Assembly (NCBI GenBank): GCA_041742255.1
Contig: JBGSIZ010000252.1
Location: 1-6,868, forward strand
Reading direction: 5' to 3'
Length of the DNA stretch: 6,868 nucleotides
DNA from: JBGSIZ01 sp041742255
GTDB lineage: Bacteria > Pseudomonadota > Alphaproteobacteria > Rhodobacterales > Rhodobacteraceae
Every line of letters starts with the position of its first letter. Positions within the stretch are counted from its first letter, which is position 1. A model generated the notes under the pieces. That model saw only the letters and a list, made by a program, of their open reading frames with translations. It was not told the DNA's origin and did not search any database. The position numbers were made by a program, and so were the translations under genes. This document shows, piece after piece, positions 1-5,932 of the stretch.

Positions 1-1416
1 CGGCCAGACCGCCACCCGGACGCGGCACGGGCGGCGCGCAACACTGTGCTGGACCGGATGACCACGGCAGGTCTGATCGATGGGGATACCGCCCGCGCGG
101 CCTTGTCTGAACCGGTGCCGACACAACGGCTGGATATGCCCACCCTTGCGGCCCACCTTGCGGACCGGGTCCGGGCCGATGATCCGGGATTATCACGGCA
201 CGACCTGACACTGGACGCGGCCCTGCAATCCCGGTTGGAGGATCTGGCCACAGCTGCCGTCGCCGGGCGCACCGACCGGCTGCAGGTGGCCATCATGGTG
301 GCCGACCACACCACGGGCGAGGTGTTGGCCTCGGTCGGATCAGCAGGATACGAGGCCGACCGGGCGGCCGGCTTCATCGACTTTACCCAATCGGTGCGGT
401 CGCCGGGGTCCGCGCTCAAACCCTTGGTCTACGGGCTGGCGTTTGATCAGGGGTTGGCGCATCCCGAAACCTTGATTGCGGACAGGCCGGTTGATTTCAA
501 CGGCTACAGCCCGCAGAATTTTGACGGGCTCTACCGGGGCGAGATCAGGGTGCGCACGGCACTGCAACTCTCGCTCAATATCCCGGTGGTGCATCTGTTG
601 GACGCGATGGGTCCGCAACACCTGATATCGGGGCTGCGCCGGGCCGGGGCCGCGCCACAGGTGCCCGGCGGTGCGCCCGGTCTGGCGGTGGCGCTGGGCG
701 GGGTGGGGATGTCGCTGGAGGATCTCATGCGGCTTTATGCGGGGATCGGGAACGGCGGGGTGCGGGTCGATCTGCGGCATCAACCTACGGCCACACCCGG
801 TTTCGCGCCCACGCGCATTCTGTCCGAGGTGGCCGCGTGGGAACTGGCGGATATCCTGTTGCAGGTGCCGCGCCCCTTGGGGGTGACGGGGACGGGGATC
901 GCGTTCAAGACGGGGACGTCCTATGGGCACCGGGATGCATGGTCGGTGGGGTTCGATGGGCGGCATGTGGTTGGTGTCTGGATGGGCCGGGCCGATGGCA
1001 CGCCGGTGCCCGGTGCGTTCGGTGGCGATTTGGCGGCCCCGGTGATGTTCGATGCCTTTGCCCGGATCAAACGGCAGGCTGACCCGATCGGGGCACCCCC
1101 AGCGGCGACGCTGTTGCTGCCCACCGCGCAGCTTCCGGCGCAATTGCAACGGTTCCGGCCCCGGGGTCAGGTGATTGACCCGACGGGGCCGCAAATCGCG
1201 TTTCCGCCAGACGGGGCGACGCTGTTGGGTGGGGCGGTGGTGGCACGGGTCCGGGACGGCGCGCCGCCCTTCACATGGTTGGCGAACGGGCGGGCAGTCC
1301 TGACCAGCCGGGACCGGCAGGTGACGTTTGACGATCTTGGGCCGGGATATTCACAACTGACCGTGCTGGACGCCACCGGGCAATCGGCGGCGGTTGGGTT
1401 TCTGGTGCAGAACTAG
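1..1416 (+). CDS. pbpC: Penicillin-binding protein 1C, C-terminal part (5' end outside window)
   Basis: This is the 3' part of a class A penicillin-binding protein, which polymerises and cross-links peptidoglycan at the periplasmic face of the inner membrane. The frame is open from base 1, and the codons before the GTG at 46 (RPDRHPDAARAAR) read like the end of the glycosyltransferase domain. GTG 46 is therefore not the real start. The transpeptidase motifs are in order: SALK (SxxK, catalytic Ser codon 409-411), SLN (SxN, 571-579) and KTGTS (from 907). After KTG the residues SYGHRDAW and the run to PVMFDAF are typical of PBP1C. From about 1150 to the stop lies a beta-rich tail that matches the BiPBP_C domain found at the end of PBP1C. 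Family members are about 700-800 residues, so roughly the N-terminal third to half (membrane anchor and most of the glycosyltransferase) is missing. In many genomes pbpC follows an alpha-2-macroglobulin gene; that gene would lie to the left and cannot be seen here. The assignment to PBP1C rather than PBP1A rests on the C-terminal domain and the short length after KTG. Confidence 0.93.
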   Translation, partial: RPDRHPDAARAARNTVLDRMTTAGLIDGDTARAALSEPVPTQRLDMPTLAAHLADRVRADDPGLSRHDLTLDAALQSRLEDLATAAVAGRTDRLQVAIMVADHTTGEVLASVGSAGYEADRAAGFIDFTQSVRSPGSALKPLVYGLAFDQGLAHPETLIADRPVDFNGYSPQNFDGLYRGEIRVRTALQLSLNIPVVHLLDAMGPQHLISGLRRAGAAPQVPGGAPGLAVALGGVGMSLEDLMRLYAGIGNGGVRVDLRHQPTATPGFAPTRILSEVAAWELADILLQVPRPLGVTGTGIAFKTGTSYGHRDAWSVGFDGRHVVGVWMGRADGTPVPGAFGGDLAAPVMFDAFARIKRQADPIGAPPAATLLLPTAQLPAQLQRFRPRGQVIDPTGPQIAFPPDGATLLGGAVVARVRDGAPPFTWLANGRAVLTSRDRQVTFDDLGPGYSQLTVLDATGQSAAVGFLVQN

Positions 1417-2588
1417 ATCCGCTCGATAGCGAGCGCGATACCTTGCCCGCCCCCGATGCACATCGTGATCAGGGCGCGGCGGCCCCCGGTGCGGTCCAGC
1501 TCATACATCGCCTTGATCGTGATGATGGTGCCGCTTGCGCCCACCGGATGACCAAGGGCAATCGCCCCGCCATTCGGGTTCACTCGGGCCGGATCAAACC
1601 CAAGCGTGTTGGACACCGCCAACGCCTGCGCGGCAAAGGCTTCGTTTGATTCGATCACATCGAAATCGGCGGCGGTCAATCCGGTCCGGCGCAACAGGTT
1701 TTGAACGGCGGCAACCGGGCCAATGCCCATCACCTCGGGGCGGACGCCCGCATGGGCGTAGCCCAGCACGCGAAACCGGGGGGTCAGGCCCGCGCGTTCG
1801 GCGGCATCTGCACGGGCCAGAACAACGGCCGCCGCGCCGTCATTGATCCCGCTGGCATTTCCGGCGGTGACGGTGCCGTCCTTTTCAAACACCGGGCGCA
1901 AGGCGGCGAGCGCCTCGGGCGTGGTGGCCTTGGGGTGTTCATCGCGGACAAAATCCACCATGTCGCGTTTGACGCGGACCTGCACCGGGACAATCTGGCT
2001 GTCAAACCGTCCTTCGGCCATGGCGGCGGCGGCCCGGCTCTGGCTGAGCAGGGCAAAGGCATCCTGATCGGCGCGGCTCACGCCATTTTCGCGGGCGACG
2101 TTTTCGGCGGTGACGCCCATGTGCCCGCTGCCAAATGGACAATTCAGCGTGCCCAACAGCATGTCCAACGTGCGGATATCGCCCATCTTGGCGCCCCAGC
2201 GCTGGTCTGGCACGATATAGGGGGCGCGGCTCATGCATTCGGCGCCGCCCGCCAGACCGAAATCGGCATCGCCCAGCATCAGGGATTGCATGGTGGACAC
2301 GATGGACTGCACGCCTGATCCGCACAAACGGTTGACGTTCATCGCGGGGGTGGTGTCGGGGATACCGGCCTGCATTGCGGCGACGCGGGACACATACATG
2401 TCGCGCGGTTCGGTGTTGATGACATGCCCAAACACGACATGGCCAATCTGCCCACCGTCCACCCCGGCCCGGTCAAGGGCGGCCTTGGCAACCACAGTGG
2501 CAAGGTCACAGGGCGGCGTCCCTGCAAGGCTGCCGCCAAAGGTGCCGATGGCGGTGCGCGCGCCTGACAGGATGACGATATCGGTCAT
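1413..2588 (-). CDS. bktB: Beta-ketothiolase / acetyl-CoA C-acyltransferase (BktB-like)
   Basis: This cytoplasmic thiolase of 391 residues is full length for the family. It condenses two acetyl-CoA to acetoacetyl-CoA, or runs in reverse to cleave 3-ketoacyl-CoA. Visible catalytic elements are the nucleophilic Cys89 in NRLCGSG, NEAF at 315-318, His347 in GHPVGASG and Cys377 in MCIGGGQG. GHMGVTAENVA (155-165) and NASGINDGAAAV (244-255) are standard thiolase motifs. The pattern around EPRDMY (60-65) and the MTMCIGGGQGIA-like C-terminus resemble Cupriavidus BktB more than PhaA, as far as I can judge from memory. The symbol is therefore tentative; PhaA/AtoB-type acetoacetyl-CoA thiolase or PcaF-like use cannot be excluded. 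The start is ATG at 2586-2588 (read on the minus strand), with a purine-rich GAGGGGGG-like ribosome site at about 2596-2604. The gene stands alone, convergent with pbpC (4-base overlap) and divergent from kbl (99-base gap). No phaB or phaC lies beside it. Confidence 0.9.
   Translation of the reverse strand: MTDIVILSGARTAIGTFGGSLAGTPPCDLATVVAKAALDRAGVDGGQIGHVVFGHVINTEPRDMYVSRVAAMQAGIPDTTPAMNVNRLCGSGVQSIVSTMQSLMLGDADFGLAGGAECMSRAPYIVPDQRWGAKMGDIRTLDMLLGTLNCPFGSGHMGVTAENVARENGVSRADQDAFALLSQSRAAAAMAEGRFDSQIVPVQVRVKRDMVDFVRDEHPKATTPEALAALRPVFEKDGTVTAGNASGINDGAAAVVLARADAAERAGLTPRFRVLGYAHAGVRPEVMGIGPVAAVQNLLRRTGLTAADFDVIESNEAFAAQALAVSNTLGFDPARVNPNGGAIALGHPVGASGTIITIKAMYELDRTGGRRALITMCIGGGQGIALAIERI
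1420..1435. terminator. Hairpin at the convergent pbpC/thiolase ends, possible terminator
   Basis: A perfect 6-bp inverted repeat, CGCTCG, loop ATAG, CGAGCG, begins four bases after the pbpC stop. It lies inside the last codons of the thiolase gene. Five of six pairs are G-C. There is no run of T on either side, so it is not a classical intrinsic terminator. It could still slow or stabilise either 3' end. Because it also encodes the C-terminal AIERI of the thiolase, the repeat may be chance. Confidence 0.25.
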
Positions 2589-2631
2589 GGTGGATCCCCC
2601 CTCTGTTTCACCGACACATTACCGCATAGTC

Positions 2632-2659
2632 TGACGCTGCACAGCCCAACGTGCCGTCA
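2632..2659. repeat. Bulged inverted repeat upstream of kbl
   Basis: The arms TGACG (2632-2636) plus GCAC (2639-2642) pair with GTGC (2651-2654) plus CGTCA (2655-2659). The loop is 8 bases (2643-2650) and there is a 2-base bulge (CT, 2637-2638). This gives 9 paired positions ending 28 bases before the kbl start codon. It may be an operator or a structure in the kbl leader; chance is also possible at this size. Confidence 0.3.
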
Positions 2660-2675
2660 CTTTGCCCACCCAGAC

Positions 2676-2680
2676 AGGAG
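2676..2680 (+). promoter_or_regulatory. Ribosome binding site of kbl
   Basis: AGGAG stands 7 bases before the ATG at 2688. It is a near-consensus Shine-Dalgarno sequence with good spacing, and it fixes that ATG as the kbl start. Confidence 0.8.
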
Positions 2681-2687
2681 ACCCGCC

Positions 2688-3872
2688 ATGACCGCATTTC
2701 TGACCGACATCGGCGCACGGCTGGACGACATCCGGGCCGAAGGGTTGTGGAAAACCGAACGCCAGATCACGTCACCCCAAGGCGGCACGGTCACGGTGGA
2801 CGAACGGCAGGTGATCAACCTGTGCGCCAACAATTACCTTGGGCTAGCGGATCACCCGGCGCTGATCGCGGCGGCGACACGGGCGATGGCCGACCACGGC
2901 TATGGGATGGCATCCGTCCGGTTCATCTGCGGCACTCAAGACCTGCATCGCCAACTTGAAACCCGGCTGGCCGGGTATCTGGGCGCCGACGACAGCATCC
3001 TGTTCGCCGCCTGTTTTGACGCCAACGGGGCGCTGTTTGAACCGCTTTTGGGGGAGGAGGACGCGGTGGTGTCCGACGCGCTCAACCATGCGTCCATCAT
3101 CGACGGCATCCGCCTGTGCAAGGCGCGGCGGTACCGGTTTGCCAATTCGGACATGGACGATCTGGAAGCCCAGTTGAAACAGGCGCGGGCGGACGGCGCG
3201 CGGCACATCATGATCGCGACGGACGGGGTGTTCAGCATGGATGGGTTTCTGGCCAACCTGTCGGGCATCCGGGCGCTGGCAGACAAATACGACGCGGTGC
3301 TGATGGTGGACGATTGCCACGCGACCGGGTTCATGGGGCCAAAGGGGGCGGGGACGCCTGCGCATTTCGGGGTCCGAGCGGATATCCTGACGGGCACATT
3401 GGGCAAGGCGCTGGGCGGGGCCTTGGGCGGATATATCTCCGGACCGCAACCGGTGATTGACCTCTTGCGGCAACGGTCGCGGCCCTATCTGTTTTCCAAC
3501 GCGCTGCCGCCTGCGATCGTGGCGGCGGGGCTGGCCGCCCTTGATCTGGTCGAGGCGGGGGATGACCTGCGCGCCCGGCTGTTTGAAAACGCCGCACACT
3601 GGCGGGCGGGTTTGACAGCGGCGGGGTTTGACCTGTTGCCCGGCGAACACCCCATTATCCCTGTCATGCTCTATGATGCGCGGGCGGCACAGGCGATGGC
3701 GGCGCGCCTGTTTGACTTGGGGGTCTATGTGTCGGGCTTTTTCTTTCCGGTCGTGCCCAAAGGCCGGGCGCGCATCCGCACGCAGATGAACGCGGCCCTG
3801 ACACGGCCCCAACTTGATACGGCATTGGCGGCCTTTGCACAGGCGGGCCGGGACACAGGAGTGTTGACATGA
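2688..3872 (+). CDS. kbl: Glycine C-acetyltransferase (2-amino-3-ketobutyrate CoA ligase)
   Basis: Kbl is a cytoplasmic PLP enzyme of the alpha-oxoamine synthase family (fold type I). It cleaves 2-amino-3-ketobutyrate with CoA to glycine and acetyl-CoA, the second step of threonine catabolism through threonine dehydrogenase. At 394 residues it is close to E. coli Kbl (398). Visible elements are CANNYLGLADHP (46-57), MASVRFICGTQDLHRQLE (74-91), NHASIIDG with His134 (133-140), the PLP-contact VDDCHATGF (207-215, Asp208 and His211) and GTLGKALGGALGG (236-248). Lys240 in the last motif is the Schiff-base lysine. EHPIIPVMLYD (320-330) and the FFFPVVPKGRARIR run (351-364) near the end are also typical of Kbl. 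Other alpha-oxoamine synthases (KAS III-independent BioF, HemA, Spt) share the core, but the adjacent tdh settles the assignment. The stop overlaps the tdh start as ATGA, so the two are almost certainly co-transcribed and translationally coupled. Confidence 0.96.
   Translation: MTAFLTDIGARLDDIRAEGLWKTERQITSPQGGTVTVDERQVINLCANNYLGLADHPALIAAATRAMADHGYGMASVRFICGTQDLHRQLETRLAGYLGADDSILFAACFDANGALFEPLLGEEDAVVSDALNHASIIDGIRLCKARRYRFANSDMDDLEAQLKQARADGARHIMIATDGVFSMDGFLANLSGIRALADKYDAVLMVDDCHATGFMGPKGAGTPAHFGVRADILTGTLGKALGGALGGYISGPQPVIDLLRQRSRPYLFSNALPPAIVAAGLAALDLVEAGDDLRARLFENAAHWRAGLTAAGFDLLPGEHPIIPVMLYDARAAQAMAARLFDLGVYVSGFFFPVVPKGRARIRTQMNAALTRPQLDTALAAFAQAGRDTGVLT
3857..3861 (+). promoter_or_regulatory. 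Ribosome binding site of tdh inside the kbl end
   Basis: AGGAG lies 7 bases before ATG 3869. A second in-frame ATG at 3881 would align with the MKAL start of E. coli Tdh, but it is 19 bases from this site. The upstream ATG is therefore the better start, and the protein has a four-residue N-terminal extension. Confidence 0.7.
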
Positions 3873-4906
3873 CCAACCAGATGAAGGCGCTGGAAAAATC
3901 GAAACCCGCCGAGGGGCTGTGGATGGTCCGCGCCCCGGTGCCGGACATTGGGCCCGATGACGTGCTGATCCGGGTCCGCAAAACGGGGATTTGCGGCACC
4001 GACATTCACATCTGGAACTGGGACGACTGGGCCGCGCACACTGTGCCGGTGCCGATGATCACCGGCCATGAATTCGCGGGCGAAATTGTGGAACTGGGCC
4101 GCAATGTGGACGGGTTGGAGATTGGCCAGCGGTGCAGCGGCGAAGGCCACCTGATCGGCAAACAATCGCGGCAAAGCCGGGCGGGCAAATTCCACCTCGA
4201 CCCCGGCACTCGGGGGATTGGCGTGAACGAACAGGGGGCGTTCGCAGAATACCTGCGGTTGCCTGCCTTCAACGTGGTGCCGTTGCCCGACACCATTGAT
4301 GACGAAATCGGGGCCATTCTGGACCCGTTGGGTAATGCGGTGCATACGGCCCTGTCGTTCGACCTCTTGGGCGAGGATGTGTTGATCACAGGGGCCGGCC
4401 CCATCGGGATCATGGCGGCAGCGGTGGCCCGGCACGCCGGCGCGCGGCACGTCGTCATCACGGATGTCAATCAGGACCGGCTCGATCTGGCCGTACGGGT
4501 GGCGGACGTGGTGCCGGTCAACGTCGGGACCCAAGACCTCAAACAGGTCGTGTCCGGCCTCAAGATGAAACAGGGGTTCGACGTGGGTCTGGAAATGTCC
4601 GGCAATCAACGGGCCATGGACCAGATGATCGACACGCTTGTGATGGGTGGCCGCATCGCGCTGTTGGGGATACCACCAGGAAAATCCCCGGTGGACTGGT
4701 CGCGCATCGTTTTCAAGGCGATCACGATCAAGGGCGTCTATGGCCGCGAGATATTCGAGACGTGGTATAAAATGATTGCGATGCTGGAAAACGGGTTGGA
4801 CGTGCGCAAGGTCATCACGCACCGGTTCGCCGTCGATGATTTCGCCCAAGGTTTTGCCGCGATGAAAGGCGGATCATCGGGCAAGGTCGTGCTGGACTGG
4901 ACTTGA
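3869..4906 (+). CDS. tdh: L-threonine 3-dehydrogenase, structural zinc cysteines missing
   Basis: Tdh is a cytoplasmic, NAD-dependent medium-chain dehydrogenase. It oxidises L-threonine to 2-amino-3-ketobutyrate, which Kbl then cleaves. At 345 residues it aligns almost without gaps to E. coli Tdh (341). Catalytic zinc ligands are present: Cys42 in GICGTD and His67-Glu68 in GHEFAG. His94 in GEGH, reported to tune substrate specificity in E. coli (His90), is kept. The Rossmann motif GAGPIG is at 175-180 and the NAD-ribose Asp199 is in VVITDVN. YGREIFETWYKM (291-302) and ITHRF (316-320) are Tdh-typical. The oddity is the structural zinc lobe. The four cysteines of E. coli (93, 96, 99, 107) correspond to Gly97, Ser100, Ser103 and Asp111 here, with identical loop length and flanking GEGH and GIGVN kept. 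Only two cysteines remain in the protein (42 and 89). The frame is intact and the gene looks functional. Its start overlaps the kbl stop (ATGA). Confidence 0.95.
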   Translation: MTNQMKALEKSKPAEGLWMVRAPVPDIGPDDVLIRVRKTGICGTDIHIWNWDDWAAHTVPVPMITGHEFAGEIVELGRNVDGLEIGQRCSGEGHLIGKQSRQSRAGKFHLDPGTRGIGVNEQGAFAEYLRLPAFNVVPLPDTIDDEIGAILDPLGNAVHTALSFDLLGEDVLITGAGPIGIMAAAVARHAGARHVVITDVNQDRLDLAVRVADVVPVNVGTQDLKQVVSGLKMKQGFDVGLEMSGNQRAMDQMIDTLVMGGRIALLGIPPGKSPVDWSRIVFKAITIKGVYGREIFETWYKMIAMLENGLDVRKVITHRFAVDDFAQGFAAMKGGSSGKVVLDWT

Positions 4907-4962
4907 CCCAAACGGTCCAAATGCCACTTTAGACCCAAGGCAGCATCGAAAGATCATACCGC

Positions 4963-5226
4963 ATGACCACACTGACCATCGCCATTCTGGGCCTGCAAAC
5001 CGTGTTGTTTGCGGCATGGGCGTTTTGCGCCTTTCGCATCCTGTTTCATCTGCGGCGGGCGGCCGTGGCGCGGACCGGATCACAGTTTCCCGGGCCGCTG
5101 ACGTTCATCGCGCAAGTCCGTCTTTGGCTGTCGGACGCAGCCGAGGCTGGATGGCGCCGGACGTTCGCGGGACTGACTGTCGCCATGATGGCGGCGATTG
5201 CCCTGTTTGCGGTGTCGCGGGGATGA
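4963..5226 (+). CDS. Small two-helix membrane protein, function unknown
   Basis: I do not recognise a named family for this 87-residue protein. It has one hydrophobic helix at about residues 3-29. A basic, amphipathic middle follows at 30-66, with Arg31, Arg32, Arg37, Arg53, Arg65 and Arg66. A second helix runs from about 68 to 84, and the tail SRG is short. By the positive-inside rule the loop would be cytoplasmic and both ends periplasmic. There is no cleavable signal peptide or lipobox. The ribosome site is weak (GAAAGA, 4948-4953, nine bases before ATG). It lies 56 bases after tdh and 49 bases before the ABC ATPase gene, all on the same strand, so it could belong to either unit. The overlapping + frame at 5016-5285 and the minus frames look like shadows. 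The helix-loop-helix pattern and Arg placement support real coding. Confidence 0.72.
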   Translation: MTTLTIAILGLQTVLFAAWAFCAFRILFHLRRAAVARTGSQFPGPLTFIAQVRLWLSDAAEAGWRRTFAGLTVAMMAAIALFAVSRG

Positions 5227-5238
5227 GGCGATCTGGCT

Positions 5239-5253
5239 CATTGCGGCGCAATG
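5239..5253. repeat. Perfect short dyad upstream of the ABC ATPase gene
   Basis: CATTGC, spacer GGC, GCAATG is a perfect 6-bp inverted repeat with a 3-base centre. It lies in the 49-base gap between the small membrane protein gene and the ABC ATPase gene, ending 22 bases before the ATPase ATG. No T run follows, so it is not an intrinsic terminator. It could be a protein binding site or a leader hairpin; chance is possible. Confidence 0.3.
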
Positions 5254-5275
5254 TCCCCCATGACAGGCCCTGCGC

Positions 5276-5932
5276 ATGCTGTTGACCGTGGCCAACGTGA
5301 CCAAAACCTATCCCGGCGCGGATGCCCCCGTGCCGATCCTGCGGGGTGTCTCGTTCACCTGTGACGCAGGCGACGCGGTCGCGCTGACCGGCGAATCGGG
5401 CAGCGGCAAAAGCACGCTCTTGCACCTGATTGCCGGGTTGGACAGCGTGGACAGCGGGGCCATCACGCTGGACGGCGTCCGCATCGGCGGGCTGGGCGAC
5501 ACCGGGCGGGCGATGCTGCGGCGCACCCGGATCGGCGTGATTTTCCAGCAATTCAACCTGATCCCGTCGCTAACGGTGGCGGCGAACCTGTCGATACAGG
5601 CGCGGTTGGCGGGGCGGCACGACCCCGCCCATGCGGCGACACTGGCGGCCCGGCTGGGCCTTGCGGATCATCTGGCGAAATACCCCGAACAACTGTCCGG
5701 CGGTCAACAGCAACGGGTGGCCATCGGGCGCACGCTCGCCGCGCGTCCGGCATTGGTGCTGGCGGATGAACCCACCGGCAACCTTGACGAAGGGTCCGCC
5801 GACACGGTTCTGGGCCTCATGTTGGACTTGGTGGCTGAAACCGGGGCGAGCCTGTTGATGGTCACCCATTCCGAACGGTTGGCGGCCCGGCTGCCGCGCC
5901 GTTTGCACCTTCGGGCGGGCCAGATCGCATGA
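5276..5932 (+). CDS. ABC transporter ATP-binding protein, LolD/MacB type
   Basis: This 218-residue cytoplasmic ATPase subunit is the usual length for the LolD/MacB/FtsE family. It energises a partner FtsX-like permease. All ABC motifs are present: Walker A GESGSGKS (39-46), Q-loop in IFQQFNLIPSLT (89-100), signature LSGGQQQR (140-147), Walker B VLADEP with Glu165, D-loop GNLD (168-171) and H-loop His198 in VTHSE. The FNLIPSLTV stretch after the Q-loop is characteristic of the LolD/MacB/YbbA branch rather than importers. The start at ATG 5276 has a short AGG site (5265-5267) eight bases upstream. The stop overlaps the permease start as ATGA, showing that the two are partners. The substrate cannot be read from the sequence. 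LolD proper normally sits with lolC or lolE, and the permease next door is not a typical LolC/LolE, so I withhold a symbol. Confidence 0.93.
   Translation: MLLTVANVTKTYPGADAPVPILRGVSFTCDAGDAVALTGESGSGKSTLLHLIAGLDSVDSGAITLDGVRIGGLGDTGRAMLRRTRIGVIFQQFNLIPSLTVAANLSIQARLAGRHDPAHAATLAARLGLADHLAKYPEQLSGGQQQRVAIGRTLAARPALVLADEPTGNLDEGSADTVLGLMLDLVAETGASLLMVTHSERLAARLPRRLHLRAGQIA

Larger units (their letters stand above)
2589..2687. promoter_or_regulatory. Divergent control region between thiolase and kbl-tdh
   Basis: These 99 bases separate two divergently transcribed genes, so promoters for both must lie here or extend into the flanking coding starts. I see no pair of -35 and -10 hexamers with proper spacing for either direction. 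The region is less GC-rich between about 2605 and 2630. It holds the ribosome sites of both genes and one bulged dyad (2632-2659). In E. coli kbl-tdh is controlled by Lrp; nothing in this sequence shows or excludes that here. Confidence 0.5.

Noticed and set aside
46..48. GTG 46 as the real start of the first gene
   Set aside because: The frame is open to base 1, the upstream codons continue typical PBP1C sequence, and the glycosyltransferase domain would be absent.
340..1194. 284-codon minus-strand frame opposite pbpC
   Set aside because: It is an Arg/His/Pro-rich shadow; the plus-strand transpeptidase motifs are unambiguous.
1701..2318. 205-codon plus-strand frame opposite the thiolase
   Set aside because: It is a Gly/Ala/His-rich shadow of the thiolase, which has all catalytic residues on the minus strand.
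2606..2630. Candidate sigma-70 promoter (TTCACC at 2607, CATAGT at 2625) for kbl
   Set aside because: The spacing of about 12 bases is too short for a -35/-10 pair, and neither hexamer is a strong match.
2844..3812. 322-codon minus-strand frame opposite kbl
   Set aside because: It is a shadow of a complete kbl; the translation is Arg/Gln/Pro-rich and featureless.
4391..4402. 12-base perfect palindrome GGGGCCGGCCCC
   Set aside because: It encodes the conserved GAGP of the NAD-binding motif in tdh; GC-rich Gly/Ala/Pro codons produce it by chance.
3725..4849. 374-codon minus-strand frame opposite tdh
   Set aside because: It is a shadow of tdh, whose full set of family motifs is on the plus strand. 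The His/Arg/Asp-rich translation has no domain character.
4898..4919. Possible terminator after tdh: TGGAC and GTCCA arms
   Set aside because: There are only five pairs around a 12-base loop, the left arm lies in the last codons of tdh and no T run follows. A second candidate (TGCC/GGCA, 4922-4942) has just four pairs.
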